Positions 7,902-15,974 are shown, numbered from the stretch's first letter. The stretch is DNA of 64,000 nucleotides from Amycolatopsis vastitatis (GCF_002234595.1 NZ_NMUL01000007.1:1-64000); one strand, 5' to 3'. Notes: generated from the letters alone by a model not told the origin. Program-made: numbers and translations.

Positions 7902-9352
7902 TGACCCTGGGCTACGAAGAGGCGGTCGGTTCCCTCCACGCGATCGACCCCGCGTGGCCGCGCCCCGGCGTGCTCGACGTCCTCGAAGCGCCCGAGAACC
8001 GGCACCTCCTCGACTTCGTGCAGGAGGACCCGTTCGGGGCGCACGTCTTCCCGGGCAACGTCCCGGGTTCCCCGGAGGACTTCCTGCGCGACCTGGACGC
8101 ACAGCTGGCTGTTGCCTCGGGACCGATCCACCTGTGGTCCTACATCCCCACGTGCGCCTACCGCTGCCGGTTCTGCCAGTACCCGGTGGTGCTGGTCAAG
8201 GGGAAACCCGAAGTGGCATACGAGAAAGCGAAGTCCTGGGTCGACCTCAACATCGCCGAGGCGCGGCTGTGGCTCGACGCCGTGCCCCACCTGCGCGGTG
8301 CCGAGGTGGGGGAGTTCAACGTCTTCGGCGGGACGCCGTCGCTGCTCCCCGAGCCGGAGATCCGGCGGCTGCTGGAGTTCTACCGGGCGAACTTCGGGTT
8401 CACCGCCGGCACGACGATCCGCTTCGAAGGCGACCCCAGCACGTTCACCCCGGCGAAGCTCGAGCTGCTGCGGGAACTGGGCTGCACCAAGCTGTCCAGC
8501 GGCGTCCAGTCCTTCGACGACCACGTGCTGGAGCTGTGCGGCCGCGAGCACACGGCGTCGATGTGCGTCGACTTCGTCCGCAACGCGCGGCGGGCCGGGT
8601 TCGAGTGGGTCAGCATCGACCTGATGTACGGCCTGCTCGACCAGACCCTCGACAGCGTCCGGCGCGACCTCGACGTCGTGCTGGAGAACGAGGTGACGGC
8701 GGTGGTGTGCACGAAGCTGCACCTGGCCTCCTACAGCGACACCCGCACCGGCGTGACCGGCGAGAAGCCCGCGGCGTGGCAGCTGCCCGCGTACCGGGAC
8801 AAGCTGGTGCGCGACGGCCACCGCTGGCCTGCGCTCGGCGAGCAGTACCAGATGCGGGAGCTGCTCACCGAGGGCCTGCGCGCGGCGGGCTACACCGAGC
8901 ACCCGACGATGTACTTCGCGCGCGACGGTCTCGGCCCCGAAAAGTGGAAGTCCATCATGGTCGACCAGGACAAGCAGGAACCCGAGGTGGCGATCGGGCT
9001 GGGCGGCAGCTCGAGCTGCCGCGCGTCCGAGGCGATCACCGACGTGAATTCCCGCCGCTACACCGAAACCGTGCTTTCCGGCCGGATCCCGCTGGGGTCG
9101 GCGACGCGGTTCACCCCCGAGGCGCAGGAGGCCAGGGCCGTCAAGATGGCGCTGACGACGTTGCAGCCGCTGCGGGATTCCCTGCACACCGAGCGGTTCC
9201 CCGGACGTTCGCTGTTCGCGGAACCGTGGCTGGGCAAGTTCCGTTCGCTGGCTGCGCGTGACCTCGTCCGGATGCGGCCGGACGACGGCGTGGTCGAGCT
9301 GACGCCGCCGGGGGAGACGCTGGTGGAGGCGATCATCACCACCGAACTCTGA
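7901..9352 (+). CDS. HemN-like radical SAM enzyme
   Basis: This 483-aa protein resembles the coproporphyrinogen III oxidase-like branch of radical SAM enzymes. Cys85, Cys89 and Cys92 (CAYRCRFC) form the CX3CX2C site for the 4Fe-4S cluster. HemN-type motifs FGGTPSLL and SSGVQSFDDHVLELCGREH follow. It lacks the canonical HemN opening YIHIPFC; it has WSYIPTC instead. The one-base overlap with the upstream dual glycosyltransferase (TGATG) implies coupled translation. Haem synthesis is unlikely in this setting; tailoring of a glycoside or nucleoside, or methyl transfer as in HemW/HutW relatives, is more plausible. No other pathway gene is adjacent. Confidence 0.85.
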   Translation: MTLGYEEAVGSLHAIDPAWPRPGVLDVLEAPENRHLLDFVQEDPFGAHVFPGNVPGSPEDFLRDLDAQLAVASGPIHLWSYIPTCAYRCRFCQYPVVLVKGKPEVAYEKAKSWVDLNIAEARLWLDAVPHLRGAEVGEFNVFGGTPSLLPEPEIRRLLEFYRANFGFTAGTTIRFEGDPSTFTPAKLELLRELGCTKLSSGVQSFDDHVLELCGREHTASMCVDFVRNARRAGFEWVSIDLMYGLLDQTLDSVRRDLDVVLENEVTAVVCTKLHLASYSDTRTGVTGEKPAAWQLPAYRDKLVRDGHRWPALGEQYQMRELLTEGLRAAGYTEHPTMYFARDGLGPEKWKSIMVDQDKQEPEVAIGLGGSSSCRASEAITDVNSRRYTETVLSGRIPLGSATRFTPEAQEARAVKMALTTLQPLRDSLHTERFPGRSLFAEPWLGKFRSLAARDLVRMRPDDGVVELTPPGETLVEAIITTEL

Positions 9353-9444
9353 AGATCACTGCATCGGGTGACAGCCGTCTCGCGGGGAGCGACCGCGGCA
9401 GGCACCATGGGCTCGGTCGTGCCAGCACCGAGATCGGAGCCCGG

Positions 9445-10245
9445 ATGAGCCGAACCGCTGCCGGACTGCTCGCCGGCGCCGTCGCGGCGGTGGTCCTCGC
9501 CACCCCGGCCGAAGCGGCGCCCGCGGACTACTCGCTGGCGGCCGCGACCTACGCGGGCACGCAGATCGCGGCGCACGAAGGCGTGCAGGGGAGCGGCCGC
9601 GCCGACCCGGCGGGGCAGACGCTCGGGCACGACGTCAGCGGCCACCAGGGCGTGGTCGACTGGCCCGCCGCGGCCGGCGCCGGCGCGAAGTTCACCTACG
9701 TCAAGGCGACCGAGGGCACCGGGTTCGTCAACCCGCAGTTCGGTCCGCAGTACGACGGCGCGCACGCGGCGGGCATGATCCGCGGCGCCTACCACTTCGC
9801 CCGCCCGGACGTCTCGGGCGGCGCGCAGCAGGCGGAGTACTTCATCGCCCACGGCGGCGGCTGGCGCCCGGACGGGACGACGCTCCCGGGCGCGCTCGAC
9901 ATCGAGTACAACCCGTACGGCGAAGTCTGTTACGGCAAGAGCCCGGCCGACATGACGGCCTGGATCACGGACTTCACGCGCACGTACCTGGCGAAGGTCA
10001 AACGCAGCGCGCTGATCTACACGAGCACGGCGTGGTGGAAGCGCTGCACGGGCAACACCGGCCGGTTCGGGAACACGAACCCGCTGTGGCTGGCGCGGTA
10101 CGCCCCGGCGATCGGCGAGCTGCCCGCGGGCTGGGCCAAACAGGCCATCTGGCAGTTCGCCCGCGGCGGCGGCCTGCCGGGGGACCAGAACTACTACAAC
10201 GGCCCGCTCGGCCGCGTCCAGGCGTTGGCGAAGGGCCTCCGGTAG
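9445..10245 (+). CDS. Secreted GH25 muramidase
   Basis: This 266-aa exported lysozyme should cleave the N-acetylmuramyl-beta-1,4-N-acetylglucosamine bond of peptidoglycan. The signal peptide covers about residues 1-25 (AVVLATPAEAAPA). The GH25 domain has Asp63 in GHDVSGHQG, Lys-Ala-Thr-Glu-Gly near residue 88 and the catalytic Asp152/Glu154 pair in LDIEYNPYG. ATG at 9445 follows GGAG at 9436. The gene stands alone and ends 6 bases from the convergent GerW-like gene. Its likely roles are wall turnover or attack on other bacteria. Confidence 0.93.
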   Translation: MSRTAAGLLAGAVAAVVLATPAEAAPADYSLAAATYAGTQIAAHEGVQGSGRADPAGQTLGHDVSGHQGVVDWPAAAGAGAKFTYVKATEGTGFVNPQFGPQYDGAHAAGMIRGAYHFARPDVSGGAQQAEYFIAHGGGWRPDGTTLPGALDIEYNPYGEVCYGKSPADMTAWITDFTRTYLAKVKRSALIYTSTAWWKRCTGNTGRFGNTNPLWLARYAPAIGELPAGWAKQAIWQFARGGGLPGDQNYYNGPLGRVQALAKGLR

Positions 10246-10251
10246 CTGCGC

Positions 10252-10491
10252 TTAGAGCCGTAGCCGCAGGTCGGGCCACGGCGGCCGGCGCACCATGGCG
10301 AGGCCGGCGAGGACCGCGGCGGCCAGCCCGATACCCACCCCCAGCAGGGCGACGCGCGTCGCGTCGACCGCCGGTTCCCACTTGGCGTGTCCCTCGCGGA
10401 TCGCGAACACCCCGACCGGCCGGTGGACCGGGATCACGGTCGTGCCGTCCGGGGTTTCGTACGGATCGCCGAAGAGGCGGGGTTCGGTCAT
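10252..10491 (-). CDS. Short GerW/YtfJ-like protein
   Basis: This 79-aa protein opens with GDPYETPDGTTVIPV, like the GerW/YtfJ sporulation family. It continues with RPVGVFAIREGHAKWEPAVD and ends in one membrane helix with a basic tail. Full-length family members have a glycine-rich segment between these blocks; here it is absent, leaving a minimal version. The start ATG is at 10491. GerW has a role in spore germination in Bacillus, while the role of actinomycete members is unclear. It is convergent with the muramidase gene. Confidence 0.6.
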   Translation of the reverse strand: MTEPRLFGDPYETPDGTTVIPVHRPVGVFAIREGHAKWEPAVDATRVALLGVGIGLAAAVLAGLAMVRRPPWPDLRLRL

Positions 10492-10531
10492 GCCGCCATC
10501 GAACCGAAAAGCAGCGCCGCTGACAAGATCG

Positions 10532-10571
10532 GACAAAACCTTTGTCGCTTCCGTGACCGGCTGCTTACGAT
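10532..10571 (+). promoter_or_regulatory. Candidate promoter and inverted repeat before the SGNH hydrolase
   Basis: TTGTCG at 10542-10547 and TACGAT at 10566-10571 are spaced by 18 bases. The -35 lies inside a perfect inverted repeat, GACAAA-ACC-TTTGTC (10532-10546), a possible operator. Confidence 0.35.
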
Positions 10572-10620
10572 CGGGTGGCAGCTCCCCGGCCGTTCGTCCT
10601 TTGTGGACCAAGGAGGCGCC

Positions 10621-11868
10621 GTGCGCAGGATCGCCGTTCTCGCCGCGGTTTCCGTGGCCGCGGCCGTCGTGGTCTCCGCTCCGGGGGCCGCCGGGGCCGG
10701 GCACGCCTGGTTCACGTCGTGGGCGCAGTCGCAGGACGGCCGCGCCGACGCCCCGGTCACCGGCCAGTCGCTGCGGATGATCACCCACCTCAGCCAGGGC
10801 GGCGACGCCGTGCGCGTCCGGCTCCAGAACACCTTCGGCACCGGGCCGCTGACCGTCGGGCACGCGACCGCCGGGCCGAGCACGGGCGGCGCCGCGGTCA
10901 CCGGAGTGCGCGACCTGACCTTCGGCGGGCGCCTCGCCGTCACGATCCCGGTGGGCGGCGAAGTCTGGAGCGACGAGACGAGGCTCGCGACGCGCCCGGA
11001 TTCCGATCTCGCGGTGAGCATGTCGGTCGAGGGCACCGCGGTGCCCGGCCGTCACGGCGCGGCGTTGCGCGACAACTACCTCACCCCGCCGGGTTCGGGT
11101 GACCACGCCGCCGACGTCGCGGGCGGGGCCTTCACGGCCACGGTCGGCTCCACGTACGTCGTCAGCGCCGTCGACGTGCACAATTCCGCGTTGCAGGGCA
11201 CGGTCGTCCCGTTCGGCAGCTCGGTCGTCGACGGCATCGGCAGCACCAACTGCGGGCCGGGCTGCACGCAGCTCGGCGCGAACCGCCGGTGGACCGACGA
11301 CCTGGCGCGGCGGATCGTCGCCTCGCCGGCGCGGCTCGCTGTCGCCAACGCGGGTGTCTCCGGCACGACGAGCGCCCGGTCGTGCCCGGGGATGCCGCCA
11401 TCGGTGGCGGGCCTGGACGCCGCGAGCCGGCTGGACCGGGACGTCCTGGCACTGCACGGCGTCACGGCCGTCATCTACTACTACGGCACGAACGACCTGG
11501 CGTACGGCTGTGACGCCGCGACGATCCTGGACAGCTACCGGACGGTGTTCGGGCGGCTGCGGGCGGCCGGGATCTCGGTGTACGTCACGCCGAGCACGCC
11601 GCGGCCGGGGTACGGCGACCAGGCGAACCTGGCCCGGCACGAGATCGCCTTGTTCGTCCGGCGCGGGAACACCTGCGGCGGCACGTGTTCGGGCGTCGTG
11701 GATTTCGACACGGTGCTGGCGGATCCGCTGCAGCCGAACAGCATCCTGCCCGCCTACGACAACGGCGACGGCATCCACGCCAACGCGGCCGGCCAGCAGG
11801 CTCTCGCGGACTTCGTCTCCCTGCCGATGCTCACCCGATCCGGTCCGGTGCTCCACACGATGGGGTGA
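10621..11868 (+). CDS. Secreted SGNH/GDSL-family hydrolase
   Basis: This 415-aa protein has a signal peptide (about residues 1-24) and a lipase-type SGNH fold. Its first block reads FGSSVVDGIGS where most relatives have FGDS, so the Asp before the Ser nucleophile is replaced by Ser. Block III is YYYGTNDLA and the catalytic Asp-His lies in DGIHAN. Such enzymes deacylate sugars, lipids or polysaccharides outside the cell. GTG at 10621 was chosen because AGGAGG lies at 10610-10615 and because it begins the signal peptide; the upstream extension is not peptide-like. The substrate is unknown. Confidence 0.85.
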   Translation: MRRIAVLAAVSVAAAVVVSAPGAAGAGHAWFTSWAQSQDGRADAPVTGQSLRMITHLSQGGDAVRVRLQNTFGTGPLTVGHATAGPSTGGAAVTGVRDLTFGGRLAVTIPVGGEVWSDETRLATRPDSDLAVSMSVEGTAVPGRHGAALRDNYLTPPGSGDHAADVAGGAFTATVGSTYVVSAVDVHNSALQGTVVPFGSSVVDGIGSTNCGPGCTQLGANRRWTDDLARRIVASPARLAVANAGVSGTTSARSCPGMPPSVAGLDAASRLDRDVLALHGVTAVIYYYGTNDLAYGCDAATILDSYRTVFGRLRAAGISVYVTPSTPRPGYGDQANLARHEIALFVRRGNTCGGTCSGVVDFDTVLADPLQPNSILPAYDNGDGIHANAAGQQALADFVSLPMLTRSGPVLHTMG

Positions 11869-11924
11869 CCGGGCGAGTCGGAGCAGCGGGACTGTGCGTG
11901 CCGGTCAGCAGAGTACGTCCGGTG

Positions 11925-12311
11925 ATGAACGAGTCGATGGACGACGCCGGGTGCTGCCTGCTGTCGGTGGCCTGGAACGTCGCCCCACTGGCCGAAGGGC
12001 AGCACGGCTCCCGTCGCGGCGATCTGCGGCGCACCGTGGTGGCCGTGTGCCGGACCGCCGGCCACGGTGCCCGGGACTGGGCGGCGCGGCACGGGGCGGG
12101 CACCGAAACCGAGTACCGGCCGTTCCTGCAGCTCGCCGACGTCGCCTACGAGATCGCGACGCTCCTGCTGCTCGTGGAGGACTTCCTGGTGCCGGACCTG
12201 GAACGGGAGCACCGCCGCTGGGCGGAGATCGAGGAGCTGACCACCCGGCTGACGGAACTCGCCGAGTGGACGGCGGCCTTCCTCTTGTCAGGCGCGCCCT
12301 TACGTCTGTAA
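11925..12311 (+). CDS. Hypothetical protein, 128 aa
   Basis: No family is recognised. The protein is soluble, acidic in its second half and predicted helical (residues 60-120, with a Leu-rich stretch ATLLLLVEDFLVPDLEREHRRW). ATG at 11925 and GTG at 11922 are both possible starts; neither has a strong ribosome site. Codon use is typical of the chromosome. The last 27 bases contain the left half of the dyad that controls the next gene, so transcription through it could interfere with that operator. Confidence 0.55.
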   Translation: MNESMDDAGCCLLSVAWNVAPLAEGQHGSRRGDLRRTVVAVCRTAGHGARDWAARHGAGTETEYRPFLQLADVAYEIATLLLLVEDFLVPDLEREHRRWAEIEELTTRLTELAEWTAAFLLSGAPLRL

Positions 12312-12326
12312 GGTTGCCCCTGACAA
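12285..12326 (+). promoter_or_regulatory. Promoter embedded in a double-dyad operator
   Basis: Outer half-sites TTGTCAGG (12285-12292) and CCTGACAA (12319-12326) and inner half-sites CCTTAC (12298-12303) and GTAAGG (12308-12313) share one centre at 12305.5, with 5-base gaps on each side. A promoter fits within: TTGTCA at 12285-12290, 18 bases, TAAGGT at 12309-12314. AAGGAG for the next gene begins at 12325. The layout suggests autoregulation by a dimer or tetramer. Confidence 0.6.
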
Positions 12327-12337
12327 GGAGGTCTTCC

Positions 12338-12685
12338 ATGAGTACTGCGGTGATCGCCCGTTGTTCGTTCTGCGCGAAGCCGAACACGGAGGTGGACACG
12401 CTCATCGGCGGTCCAGGGGTCTTCATCTGCGACGGCTGCGTGCAGCTGTGCGTGACGGCGATCGAAGGAAAGCCCGCCGACGCGCCGCTCATCGCGCCGT
12501 GGGAACACGACCTGCCGTTGGAGCAGGTGCTGCAGAACCTCGCCCCGGTGTCGGCGGCGAGCACCCAGGTGCAGGAGAACCTGGCGGCGTGGGTCGCCAA
12601 GGCACGCGCATTGGGCGGCACGTGGTCGCAGATCGGCGAGGCCCTGGGAATGACGCGCCAGTCGGCGTGGGAGCGGTTCGCCTAG
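12338..12685 (+). CDS. ClpX-type C4 zinc-finger protein with C-terminal DNA-binding-like helix
   Basis: This 115-aa protein begins with a ClpX-type zinc finger: CSFCAKPNTEVDTLIGGPG, then ICDGCVQLC, giving four Cys ligands. There is no AAA+ domain. The C-terminal 40 residues (WVAKARALGGTWSQIGEALGMTRQSAWERF) look like a helix-turn-helix. It is probably a small regulator or adaptor, using the zinc finger for dimerisation or partner binding as in ClpX. AAGGAG at 12325 and ATG at 12338 are well spaced. It sits directly behind a double-dyad promoter and may bind it. Confidence 0.8.
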   Translation: MSTAVIARCSFCAKPNTEVDTLIGGPGVFICDGCVQLCVTAIEGKPADAPLIAPWEHDLPLEQVLQNLAPVSAASTQVQENLAAWVAKARALGGTWSQIGEALGMTRQSAWERFA

Positions 12686-12933
12686 GGTTTGACACCCACC
12701 CCGGCGTAGGGACCGTCTTCTTCGGCGTCGACGACGGCGGCGAGCCGGTCCGGCCGCCAGCTCGCGGAGGTCGTCAGCCCGGGTTCGACGAGGTCGAAGC
12801 CCTCGAAGAGCGCGAGGACTTCGTCTCGTGAGCGCGGGTGCATGTGGTCCTGGGTGGAGCGCATCGTTTCGGCGACTCGCGGATCGCTCAGCACGGCGAA
12901 GTCGTTGGTGAGATGGGTGAGGGCGAGGTGGCT
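12682..12933 (-). pseudogene. C-terminal remnant of a SAM-dependent methyltransferase (DUF574 type)
   Basis: About 83 codons match the end of actinobacterial S-adenosylmethionine-dependent methyltransferases of the DUF574/Methyltransf_19 group. The Leu-Thr-His-Leu-Thr-Asn-Asp-Phe segment, PRSRDEVLALFEGFDLVEPG and the final YAGVGVKP are recognisable. The N-terminal SAM-binding half is missing. At 12933-12936 the homology stops and another gene's beginning starts in a different frame, so this is a deletion joint. The fragment overlaps the zinc-finger gene stop by 4 bases. Confidence 0.65.
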
Positions 12934-12934
12934 G

Positions 12935-13019
12935 TTCCGGCCCACCCCGCGGCATCGCCGGTGTCGAGCAACCACATCTGCCGCGCGTAGAACTGCTGAA
13001 CCTCTTGCTGCACCGCAAC
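12935..13019 (-). pseudogene. N-terminal remnant of a SnoaL-like protein
   Basis: A GTG at 13019 opens VQQFYARQMWLLDTGDAAGW, the typical N-terminal helix of a SnoaL-like (NTF2 fold) polyketide cyclase or dehydratase relative. Homology ends near 12935, where the methyltransferase remnant begins in another frame. One deletion could have removed the rest of both genes. Confidence 0.55.
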
Positions 13020-13161
13020 TCCCGCCTGGGGTGGACGCTCCTTACGGTGCCCGGACCGGCTCAGGGCCCGCTCAAGATGGAGTGAGTGTCGCCGAGGAGG
13101 GGCGAACTGCACCGGGTGAACCCCGGCCGGGGTACGGCGTCGTTGCTGTCCACTATGGACG

Positions 13162-14034
13162 CTAGTGGGTCACCTCGTCGCGGAAGGCCGCGACCGCGCA
13201 CTCGGCCGCGCCGGTCGCGTTTTCCGCGGCGACGACGACGCTGCCGGCGATCGTGACCGCCGGGTCCAGGGGGATCGCCCGTACCCGGGTCGAGCGGATC
13301 TCGGCGACCTGGTCGGCGGGCAGCACTGTCCAGCTGCGCGGCTCCGAGCCGACTTCGACGATCGTGTCCTGGAGCGTGCCGGTCGGCCGGCCCGCCCGCG
13401 CGTACCGCCCGGTGCCGCGCAACGCCGAGACCACGGCGTCGTGCAACGGTGGGTCGTGCTCGCGGGCGGGAACGCGCAGCGTGTCGTCGGCCAGCTCGGC
13501 AAGTCCGACGGCCGGGCGATCCGCGGCCGGGTGGTGCTTGGACACCACCGCGAACAGGCGTTCGGTCCAGGTCGGCAGCACGGTGAGCCCGGGCACGGCG
13601 CACACGCCACGGGTCAGCGCCAGGTCGAGTTCCCCTTGCCGGAGAGCGTTGAGCCGGGCCTCGACCGGCAGGTCGACCAGCACGACGTCGAACTCCGGCG
13701 CCCGTTCACGGAGGGCGTCGATACCGCGTTCCAGACGGGCGGTCAGGCCGGCGGCGGTGCCGATGCGAACGCTCGTCATGACCTGCTTCGCCGCGATCTG
13801 CACCTGGCCGGCCGCGGCGAGCGTGGTGCGTGCGGCGTCGAGCACCCGCTGCCCGGCCGCGGTGAGCCGGACCTGCCGGGGTGACCGGTCGAAGAGCCGG
13901 ACCCCGAGTTCCCGTTCCAGCCGGGCGATTTGCTGGCTGACGGCGGGTTGCGCGATGCGCAGCCGTTCGGCGGCCCGGCCGAAGTGCAGTTCGTCGGCGA
14001 CGGTGACGAAATAGCGCAGCGCCCGCAGCTCCAC
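13162..14034 (-). CDS. LysR-family transcriptional regulator
   Basis: This 290-aa regulator has an N-terminal winged helix-turn-helix (LRYFVTVADELHFGRAAERL...QPAVSQQIARLERELGVRLF) and a C-terminal periplasmic-binding-like effector domain from about residue 90. GTG at 14034 is preceded by GGGGGTG and gives the normal LysR N-terminus. It is divergent from an F420-type oxidoreductase; a LysR box lies between them, so it very likely controls that gene and itself. Confidence 0.92.
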   Translation of the reverse strand: MELRALRYFVTVADELHFGRAAERLRIAQPAVSQQIARLERELGVRLFDRSPRQVRLTAAGQRVLDAARTTLAAAGQVQIAAKQVMTSVRIGTAAGLTARLERGIDALRERAPEFDVVLVDLPVEARLNALRQGELDLALTRGVCAVPGLTVLPTWTERLFAVVSKHHPAADRPAVGLAELADDTLRVPAREHDPPLHDAVVSALRGTGRYARAGRPTGTLQDTIVEVGSEPRSWTVLPADQVAEIRSTRVRAIPLDPAVTIAGSVVVAAENATGAAECAVAAFRDEVTH

Positions 14035-14054
14035 GGTTTCACCCCCGGATGATC

Positions 14055-14077
14055 TTGACGATAAGGGAAGCTTATCG
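14055..14077. promoter_or_regulatory. LysR-type box between the divergent genes
   Basis: CGATAAG (14059-14065) and CTTATCG (14071-14077) form a perfect 7-bp inverted repeat with a 5-base gap. It contains the T-N11-A signature (T14062, A14074). A TTGACG at 14055 partly overlaps it. The position suits control of both divergent genes. Confidence 0.6.
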
Positions 14078-14133
14078 CAGCACGTGCCGGTTGGCTCTGG
14101 TTCGCGCCGCCGACCGGTGCTGAAGTCGTGATC

Positions 14134-14970
14134 ATGACAATCGAACTGGGATCGCTGGGTGCCTACCTGGCCGCCGCCGAGGCGACCGCGACGGATGCCG
14201 TCGCACTGGAGAAAGCCGGGTACGGCGCGGTTTGGCTGGCCGCGTCGCCGTCCGCCGATCTCCTCCAGGCGGAGCGGCTGCTCGACGCCACGAACCGGAT
14301 CGTGGTGGGCACCAGCGTGCTCAACGTGTGGCAGGCGGACGCGCAGACGGTCGCCGACTCCTACCACCGCATCGCAGGCAAGCACGCCGACCGGCTCCTC
14401 GTCGGCATCGGCGCCGGCCACCGGGAGCTCGACGCCGGGTATGCGTCTCCGGTGACGAAGATCGCGAGCTACCTGGACACCCTGGCCGCGGCCGGCGTCC
14501 CCGCCGATCGCGTGCTGCTGGCCGCGCTCGGGCCGAAGATGCTCCGGCTGGCGGCCGACCGCGCCGCGGGCACGCTCACACTCCAGGTGACGCCCGAGCA
14601 CACCCGCCGCGCCCGGGAGCTGCTCGGAGCGGGCAAGCTGGTGGTGCCCGGGCACAGCGTGGTCCTCGACACCGACGTCGAACGGGCCCGAGGGACCGGC
14701 CGGGCCGGGCTGCGCCCCGTCCTGGGGATCGCGAACTACGCCGACAACCTCCGGCGGATCGGCTACACCGACCAGGACCTCACCGCCCCCTTCAGCGACC
14801 GGTTGGTCGACTCCCTCGTGCTGCACGGCGACGAGACGGCCATCGCGGCGGGCGTCCGCGCGGAGCTGGCGGCGGGGGCGAACCACGTCGGCGTGCACGC
14901 AGCGGGCGCCGACCCGATCGGTGTTCTCCGCGCGGTCGCCCGGGCAGTGCGCGATCAGCGGGTGAGGTAG
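14134..14970 (+). CDS. LLM-class F420-dependent oxidoreductase
   Basis: This 278-aa luciferase-like monooxygenase-fold protein should use F420 (or FMN) to reduce or oxidise an unidentified substrate. Its TIM-barrel strands are recognisable: YGAVWLAASPSAD, IVVGTSVLNVW, DRLLVGIGAGHRE and the ANHVGVHAAGADP end. ATG at 14134 is preferred to the GTG at 14128; the ribosome site is weak for both. It is divergently transcribed from the LysR gene, whose box lies upstream, which is the usual layout for a regulator and its single target. Confidence 0.8.
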   Translation: MTIELGSLGAYLAAAEATATDAVALEKAGYGAVWLAASPSADLLQAERLLDATNRIVVGTSVLNVWQADAQTVADSYHRIAGKHADRLLVGIGAGHRELDAGYASPVTKIASYLDTLAAAGVPADRVLLAALGPKMLRLAADRAAGTLTLQVTPEHTRRARELLGAGKLVVPGHSVVLDTDVERARGTGRAGLRPVLGIANYADNLRRIGYTDQDLTAPFSDRLVDSLVLHGDETAIAAGVRAELAAGANHVGVHAAGADPIGVLRAVARAVRDQRVR

Positions 14971-14983
14971 TTCGTGACAGGCC

Positions 14984-15412
14984 TCAGGTCAGGGTGATCT
15001 TGCCGCCCTTGACGGTGACTGCCTTCTTGTCGAGGGCCTTCGCCGCCGGGCCGTTCGCCACCGAGCCGTCGGCGATTTTGAACTTGCTGCCGTGGCAGGG
15101 GCAGTTGATCGTGCCGTCCGCGACGGTGTCGACCGTGCAGCCCTGGTGGGTGCAGATCGCCGAGAAGGCCGCGAAGGTGCCCGCCGCCGGCTGGGTCACC
15201 ACCACCTGCTTGTCGGCGAACACCTTGCCGCCGCCGACCGGGACGTCGGCGGCGGCGCCGAGTTCGGTGCCGCCCGCCGCGGGTGGCTGCGCGGCGGATG
15301 TCGGCGTGCCCGCGCTCCCGCCGTAGGTACTGCAGCCGGCCACCAGCCCGGCGCCCATGACCGCGAGTGCCGTCCGGCGCGCCAGCACCGGGTCCGTGTC
15401 GTCGTCGTGCAC
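14984..15412 (-). CDS. Exported Rieske [2Fe-2S] protein
   Basis: This 142-aa protein has a lipoprotein-type N-terminus (GLVAGCS near residues 22-28, preceded by Arg-Arg) and a small Rieske domain. Ligands are Cys87/His89 (CTHQGC) and Cys104/His107 (CPCHGS). The arginine pair suggests Tat export with the cluster already inserted. It would carry electrons on the outer face of the membrane. GTG at 15412 is the start. It is the third gene of a leftward operon with a DUF6529 membrane protein and a membrane-anchored Ala/Pro-rich protein; the three may form one electron-transfer unit. Confidence 0.88.
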   Translation of the reverse strand: MHDDDTDPVLARRTALAVMGAGLVAGCSTYGGSAGTPTSAAQPPAAGGTELGAAADVPVGGGKVFADKQVVVTQPAAGTFAAFSAICTHQGCTVDTVADGTINCPCHGSKFKIADGSVANGPAAKALDKKAVTVKGGKITLT

Positions 15413-15422
15413 GATCGTCCCC

Positions 15423-15974
15423 CTAGAAGATCAAACCGAATTGGGTGAAGAACCAGAGCGACGCGCTCAGCCACAGCCCGACCAGCGCGGTGAACACGAG
15501 CCCGCCGAGGACCGGGAGCGACCACCCGGGTGCGCCGTCCTTGCGCAGCAGGAGCATCTTCGCGACGAACACGCCGTAGAAGAAGCAGCCGAGCAGGGAG
15601 TGCAGGAGGACGCGCGTGTCGAACGACTGGAACCCGAGCGCGTAGAGGCAGTGCAGCGCCACCGGGATCGACACGAGGAAGGCAAGCCGTCCCGACCAGC
15701 GGTGCACGGGCGCGACCCACGCTGGCGCGCCGCCGCCGAGTTTCCCGTACATCGCCAGTGCCGAGGCGAGCTGCACGAGGGCGAGCACGATGACGACCGT
15801 GGCCAGCCAGGCTTTCACCGACTGCGGGCTGGAGAAGCCGGCGACGTTCACCGCGACCCCGGTCGGCGTGTGCAGGTTGCCGTAGACGCCGAGCACCACC
15901 GAGACGACGGCGCCGACGGCCAGTGGGACCAGGAGCAGGACCGCGGCGCGGTTGTTCGCTGCCGTGGCGGCCAT
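15423..15974 (-). CDS. DUF6529-type polytopic membrane protein
   Basis: This 183-aa protein has about five membrane helices. Histidines occur at helix ends (PVHRWSGRLAFLVSIPVALHCLYALG and VLLHSLLGCFFYGVFVAKM), like b-type haem ligands in cytochrome b561 or ferric-reductase-like proteins. The haem suggestion is inference. It overlaps the upstream gene's stop by one base and lies 10 bases before the Rieske gene, so all three are co-transcribed. A membrane electron carrier feeding the Rieske protein is a reasonable hypothesis. Confidence 0.75.
   Translation of the reverse strand: MAATAANNRAAVLLLVPLAVGAVVSVVLGVYGNLHTPTGVAVNVAGFSSPQSVKAWLATVVIVLALVQLASALAMYGKLGGGAPAWVAPVHRWSGRLAFLVSIPVALHCLYALGFQSFDTRVLLHSLLGCFFYGVFVAKMLLLRKDGAPGWSLPVLGGLVFTALVGLWLSASLWFFTQFGLIF

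Noticed and set aside
6158..9352. Long plus-strand ORF merging with the radical SAM gene
   Set aside because: The part before 7901 is an Arg-rich shadow of the glycosyltransferase; only the radical SAM part is real.
9352..9445. Operon of the radical SAM gene with the muramidase
   Set aside because: A 92-base gap and an own ribosome site and signal peptide argue for a separate unit.
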